Positions 54,136 to 57,483 of a DNA stretch of 57,483 nt are shown piece after piece (the first letter of the stretch is position 1; every line of letters starts with the position of its first letter). The position numbers were made by a program, and so were the translations under genes. This stretch comes from Oscillospiraceae bacterium (lineage in GTDB: Bacteria > Bacillota > Clostridia > Oscillospirales > UBA929): positions 1-57,483 of the forward strand of contig JAISCT010000022.1 in assembly GCA_031265355.1 (NCBI GenBank). The letters run 5' to 3'. The notes under the pieces were generated by a model. The model did no database searches and was not told the DNA's origin. It saw only the letters and a list, made by a program, of their open reading frames with translations.

Positions 54136-55488
54136 ATGTTTAAACGAATTCTCATTGCCAACCGCGGGGAGATCGCGGTGCGGATCATCCGCACCTGCCG
54201 TGACCTTGGTATCATCTCGGTCGCGGTTTTTTCCGAGGCGGACAGGGACTCGATGCATGCGCAGATCGCCGACGAGGCCGTCTGTATCGGGCCGGCGGCC
54301 TTGGGGGAGAGCTATCTGAACGTCGACCGAATTTTGGCCGCAGCGCTGGCCATCGGCGCCGACGCCGTGCACCCTGGGTACGGTTTTTTGTCGGAGAACG
54401 CGCACTTTGCCGAGTGTGTGGCGGCATGCGGACTGACATTCATCGGACCGCCCCCGGAGGCCATCCGGCTGCTCGGGGACAAGGCGCGGGCTATCCGGAC
54501 CGCCCGGGACGCCGGCGTGCCGGTGGTACCGGGTTCGGAAGGGGTGGTCCGGGACACGACGCAGGCCGCCGCCGTGGCGCGCAAGGTAGGCTATCCGCTG
54601 CTCATCAAGGCTGTCTCCGGCGGCGGCGGGCGCGGCATCCGTCTGGTGGAGGATCCGGCGGCGCTGCCGACGGCCTACATCGCGGCGTGCGCCGAGGCGC
54701 ACGCCAATTTTGGCGACGGCAGCGTGTATATGGAGCGTTTCCTCCACCGGCCCCGCCACATCGAATTTCAGATACTGGGCGATCAATACGGGCAGATTGT
54801 GCACCTGTTTGAGCGCGAGTGCTCGATCCAGCGCCGCCACCAGAAGTTGATTGAGGAGTCGCCGAGCCCTCTGCTCACCGCCGGCCTGCGCGCGGAGATG
54901 GGGGCGGCGGCGGTGCGGCTGGCCCAGGCGGCCGGCTACTGCAATGCGGGCACCGTTGAGTTTCTGGTGGACGAGAACCGGGCGTTTTATTTCATGGAGA
55001 TGAATCCGCGCATCCAGGTGGAGCATCCGGTGACGGAGTGTGTGACAGGCTTCGATCTTGTGGCCGAGCAGATCCGGATCGCCGCCGGGCAGCCGCTTGG
55101 CCTCTCGCAGGCGGACCTGCGGCAGTGGGGGCACGCCATCGAATGCCGTGTGAACGCGGAGGATCCCATGCGCGACTTCCTGCCTGGTCCGGGTCCCATC
55201 CGGACGCTCAACCTGCCGGGCGGGCCGGGGGTGCGGGTGGATGCCGCCATCTACCAGGACTATGTGGTGCCGCCCTACTACGACTCCCTGCTGGCCAAAT
55301 TGATCACCCACGGACATGACAGGCGTCAGGCGCTGGCGCGCGCCCGGCGCGCCATGGCCGAGTTCCACGTGGAGGGCGTGCCCACCACGACCGACTTCCA
55401 ATTGCAGATCCTGCGCGAGCCGGACTTTGCCGCCGGGAATTTTTCGATCGACTATCTTGAGACGCACACATTTCCGCCCGTTGGGTGA
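54136..55488 (+). CDS. accC: Acetyl-CoA carboxylase, biotin carboxylase subunit
   Basis: 450 residues, full length: [20 protein letters not shown] start, ATP-grasp motifs ([14 protein letters not shown]), the active-site region [14 protein letters not shown], and a C-terminal domain. It carboxylates biotin on AccB with ATP and bicarbonate. It begins five bases after fabZ; its own ribosome site is weak. Confidence 0.96.
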   Translation: MFKRILIANRGEIAVRIIRTCRDLGIISVAVFSEADRDSMHAQIADEAVCIGPAALGESYLNVDRILAAALAIGADAVHPGYGFLSENAHFAECVAACGLTFIGPPPEAIRLLGDKARAIRTARDAGVPVVPGSEGVVRDTTQAAAVARKVGYPLLIKAVSGGGGRGIRLVEDPAALPTAYIAACAEAHANFGDGSVYMERFLHRPRHIEFQILGDQYGQIVHLFERECSIQRRHQKLIEESPSPLLTAGLRAEMGAAAVRLAQAAGYCNAGTVEFLVDENRAFYFMEMNPRIQVEHPVTECVTGFDLVAEQIRIAAGQPLGLSQADLRQWGHAIECRVNAEDPMRDFLPGPGPIRTLNLPGGPGVRVDAAIYQDYVVPPYYDSLLAKLITHGHDRRQALARARRAMAEFHVEGVPTTTDFQLQILREPDFAAGNFSIDYLETHTFPPVG

Positions 55489-55581
55489 TCCTTGGCGGCG
55501 GAGCGCCGGGGTGAAGCGGATACTTGTCCGTCGGCGCCGGGTCTTGGCGCCGCGGACACACGAAGGGGAAGGAGAGGGCGC

Positions 55582-56481
55582 ATGCTGAAAGATCTCTTCA
55601 AAAAGGCGCGGTATGTCTCGGTGCCGCTCGCACAGCGTGTCCGTCAGGAGGCGGAAGTGGACCTGCCAGACGATCTGTACCGCCCGTGTCCCTCATGTGG
55701 CAAGGCGGTCTTTCGAGAGGAGTTTGAGGCCGCGCACAAGGTATGTCCGCTGTGTGGCCGTCATGAGCGCCTCACGGCGCAGGAGCGGATTCTGACCACG
55801 GCAGACGCCGACAGTTTTGAGGAGCTGTTTGTCGATGTGCAGACGGTCAACCCGCTGGAGTTTCCGGGGTACACGCGGAAGATCGACGTCCTCCGGAAGA
55901 AGACCGGGCTTGAGGAGGCCGTTGTGACCGGACGGTGCCGGATTCAGGGGCATGAGACACTGCTGGCCGTGATGGACAGCCGGTTCCTGATGGCCTCGAT
56001 GGGCAGCGTCGTGGGCGAAAAGCTGACAAGATTGTTTGAGGCCGGCCGCGCCGGGAGGCTGCCGGTCGTCCTGTTCGCGGCGTCGGGCGGTGCGCGGATG
56101 CAGGAGGGCATTCTGTCCCTCATGCAGATGGCGAAGGTCAGCGGGGCCGTGGGCGCGCACGGGGCCGCCGGCGGCCTGTACATCACGGTGCTGACTGACC
56201 CGACGACCGGAGGTGTCACGGCGAGCTTTGCGATGCTGGGCGACATCATCTTGGCCGAACCCGGGGCGCTGATTGGGTTTGCCGGCAAACGCGTCATCGA
56301 GGGTACGATCCATCATCAGCTCCCGGAGGGTTTTCAGAGCGCCGAGTTCCAGCAGGCGCACGGTTTTGTGGACGGCATTGTGCCCCGCGGCGCCCTGCGG
56401 GACATGCTGGGTAAGCTGCTGGCTTGGCACCGGGGACCGGGGGTCCAAAGCGCGGCGGACGAGCCCGCGGCGGGTCTGTGA
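55582..56481 (+). CDS. accD: Acetyl-CoA carboxylase, carboxyltransferase subunit beta
   Basis: 299 residues from the ATG at 55582 behind GAAGGGGAAGGAG; an earlier in-frame start at 55492 gives no family sequence. The zinc ribbon CPSCG/CPLCG (about residues 36-60) is intact and is followed by the crotonase-like core (GSVVGEKLTRLFEAG, SGGARMQEGILSLMQMAK). It works with AccA. Confidence 0.95.
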   Translation: MLKDLFKKARYVSVPLAQRVRQEAEVDLPDDLYRPCPSCGKAVFREEFEAAHKVCPLCGRHERLTAQERILTTADADSFEELFVDVQTVNPLEFPGYTRKIDVLRKKTGLEEAVVTGRCRIQGHETLLAVMDSRFLMASMGSVVGEKLTRLFEAGRAGRLPVVLFAASGGARMQEGILSLMQMAKVSGAVGAHGAAGGLYITVLTDPTTGGVTASFAMLGDIILAEPGALIGFAGKRVIEGTIHHQLPEGFQSAEFQQAHGFVDGIVPRGALRDMLGKLLAWHRGPGVQSAADEPAAGL

Positions 56482-56522
56482 GATGAGGCAGCCAAGAGAC
56501 GAGAGAGGAGAGACGTCCGGAT

Positions 56523-57341
56523 ATGGCGATTAAGGAGGCGGCGATGTCGCCCGCCGTGCGGAAGATGGAACTGGCCCGTCTGCGCGGCCGGCCCACGCTC
56601 CGCGACTACATACCCCTTCTGTTTGAAGACTTCATCGAGCTGTACGGGGACAGGATGTTTGCCGACGACAGCGCCGTCTTGGGCGGCTTGGCACTGTTGG
56701 AGGACCGCCCCGTCACCGTAATTGGGCATGTCAAAGGGAAGAGCACCCGGGAAAACATCGACGTCAATTTTGGTATGGCCCATCCGGAGGGCTACCGCAA
56801 AGCGCTGCGTCTCATGAAACAGGCGGGAAAATTTGGAAGACCTGTCGTGTGTCTGGTGGATACGCCGGGCGCTTTTTGCGGAGTGGGCGCGGAGGAACGG
56901 GGTCAGGGCGAGGCCATTGCGCGCAATCTGATGGAGATGATGGCACTCACTGTCCCTGTTGTGTCGGTGGTCACCGGCGAGGGAGGCAGCGGCGGCGCGT
57001 TGGGGCTGGCCGTGGCCAACCGGGTGTTGATGTTGGAGAACGCGGTGTATTCGGTCATCTCGCCGAAGGGCTGTGCGAGCATTCTCTGGAAGGACCCGGC
57101 GCGGGAGTATGAAGCCGCCGATCTGTTGCAGATCACGGCGGAGGATCTGTTGCGCCTCGGCGTCGTCGACGGGATCATCCCGGAACCGGAAGGCGGCGCG
57201 CACAGGAATGTGCGCAAGACGGCTCTGGCGATCCGGGCCGCCGTCACCGCCGCGCTGACCGCGTTGGAGGAAGAGACGGATCTTGCCCAGAAGCGATACG
57301 ACAAATTCCGAGCCATGGGCGTATTTCAAATCGACGAATAA
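56523..57341 (+). CDS. accA: Acetyl-CoA carboxylase, carboxyltransferase subunit alpha
   Basis: 272 residues: ELYGDRMFADDSAVLGGLA, then CLVDTPGAFCGVGAEERGQGEAIARNL and the VVTGEGGSGGALGLAVA oxyanion region. ATG at 56523; a second ATG at 56544 has the better AAGGAGG site and would give a protein seven residues shorter. Last gene of the operon; no strong terminator follows before the IS end. Confidence 0.95.
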   Translation: MAIKEAAMSPAVRKMELARLRGRPTLRDYIPLLFEDFIELYGDRMFADDSAVLGGLALLEDRPVTVIGHVKGKSTRENIDVNFGMAHPEGYRKALRLMKQAGKFGRPVVCLVDTPGAFCGVGAEERGQGEAIARNLMEMMALTVPVVSVVTGEGGSGGALGLAVANRVLMLENAVYSVISPKGCASILWKDPAREYEAADLLQITAEDLLRLGVVDGIIPEPEGGAHRNVRKTALAIRAAVTAALTALEEETDLAQKRYDKFRAMGVFQIDE

Positions 57342-57367
57342 ACAACAGCTCGGGTCGCAGTCGCCTA

Positions 57368-57483
57368 AGGTGTGTTTGAAAAACAGGGGATTGTAAAAAA
57401 GTGCACAAAAAGGTAAAATACAGTCAACGAAATGGGCGAGGTGAAGGGAATGCGTCGTTATGAGTTGACGGACAGCGAATGGA
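57368..57483 (+). mobile_element. Left end of an IS5-family insertion sequence (cut by window edge)
   Basis: The sequence AGGTGTGTTTGAAAAA at 57368 resembles terminal inverted repeats of IS5-group elements and precedes a transposase start at a normal distance. The other end is outside the window, so the limits are inferred. Confidence 0.5.
57450..57483 (+). CDS. IS5-family transposase, first 11 codons
   Basis: ATG at 57450 after AGGTGAAGGGA gives MRRYELTDSEW, which matches the usual start of IS5-family (DUF4096) transposases. The rest lies beyond the window. Confidence 0.7.
   Translation, partial: MRRYELTDSEW

Overview
The window reads as a chromosomal segment of a GC-rich Bacillota, most likely a Clostridia-class anaerobe. 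The grounds are a clostridial-type fab/acc fatty-acid cluster that uses FabK, pyruvate phosphate dikinase, MetA of the acetyl-CoA-using type, many TTG/GTG starts behind strong GGAGG ribosome binding sites, and very large secreted multidomain glycosidases without SusC/D partners. No rRNA, tRNA or CRISPR array was seen, so the family or genus cannot be fixed from the sequence. Both edges are transposase fragments (IS630-type at the left, IS5-type at the right).

Layout. (1) 1-6.8 kb: IS630 transposase tail, then a minus-strand operon dppB-dppC-oppD-oppF-substrate-binding lipoprotein-bicupin, driven by a near-consensus promoter at 6901-6929 and closed by a 20-bp hairpin. (2) 7.1-10.8 kb: the methionine ABC transporter, split into metQ on plus and a transglutaminase-like gene plus metN-metI on minus, converging on one bidirectional terminator. 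(3) 11-19.8 kb: one 2,924-residue secreted protein with two complete GH78 alpha-L-rhamnosidase modules. (4) 19.9-25.5 kb, minus strand: a truncated BrxD-like ATPase, secG, hflK-hflC, metA, and a lipoprotein with a degenerate transglutaminase fold. (5) 25.6-29.7 kb: mreB with a long leader, then ppdK.

(6) 29.6-33.1 kb is a lower-GC decayed island. It starts inside the 3' end of ppdK and is bounded by a 27-bp direct repeat (one mismatch) of that end. It carries a ParB/recombinase chimera, an intact AAA/DUF4143 ATPase and wreckage of a type I restriction-like locus (a small ORF present twice, RhuM, an HsdS fragment). (7) 33.4-47.7 kb: two more giant secreted glycosidases, a GH2 beta-galactosidase-type enzyme and a GH97 enzyme, each with its own promoter and a leader of more than 200 nt. 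The GH2 leader has the hallmarks of a structured, possibly switching RNA.

(8) 47.7-57.3 kb: a DtxR-family regulator and fabD on minus, and the divergent operon fabH-fabK-fabG-fabF-accB-fabZ-accC-accD-accA on plus. This supplies malonyl-CoA and the whole type II elongation cycle except acyl carrier protein, whose gene is not here. The three giant enzymes (rhamnosidase, beta-galactosidase, GH97) together suggest breakdown of a rhamnose- and galactose-bearing polysaccharide outside the cell. Domain calls rest on motif recognition by eye; no database search was possible.
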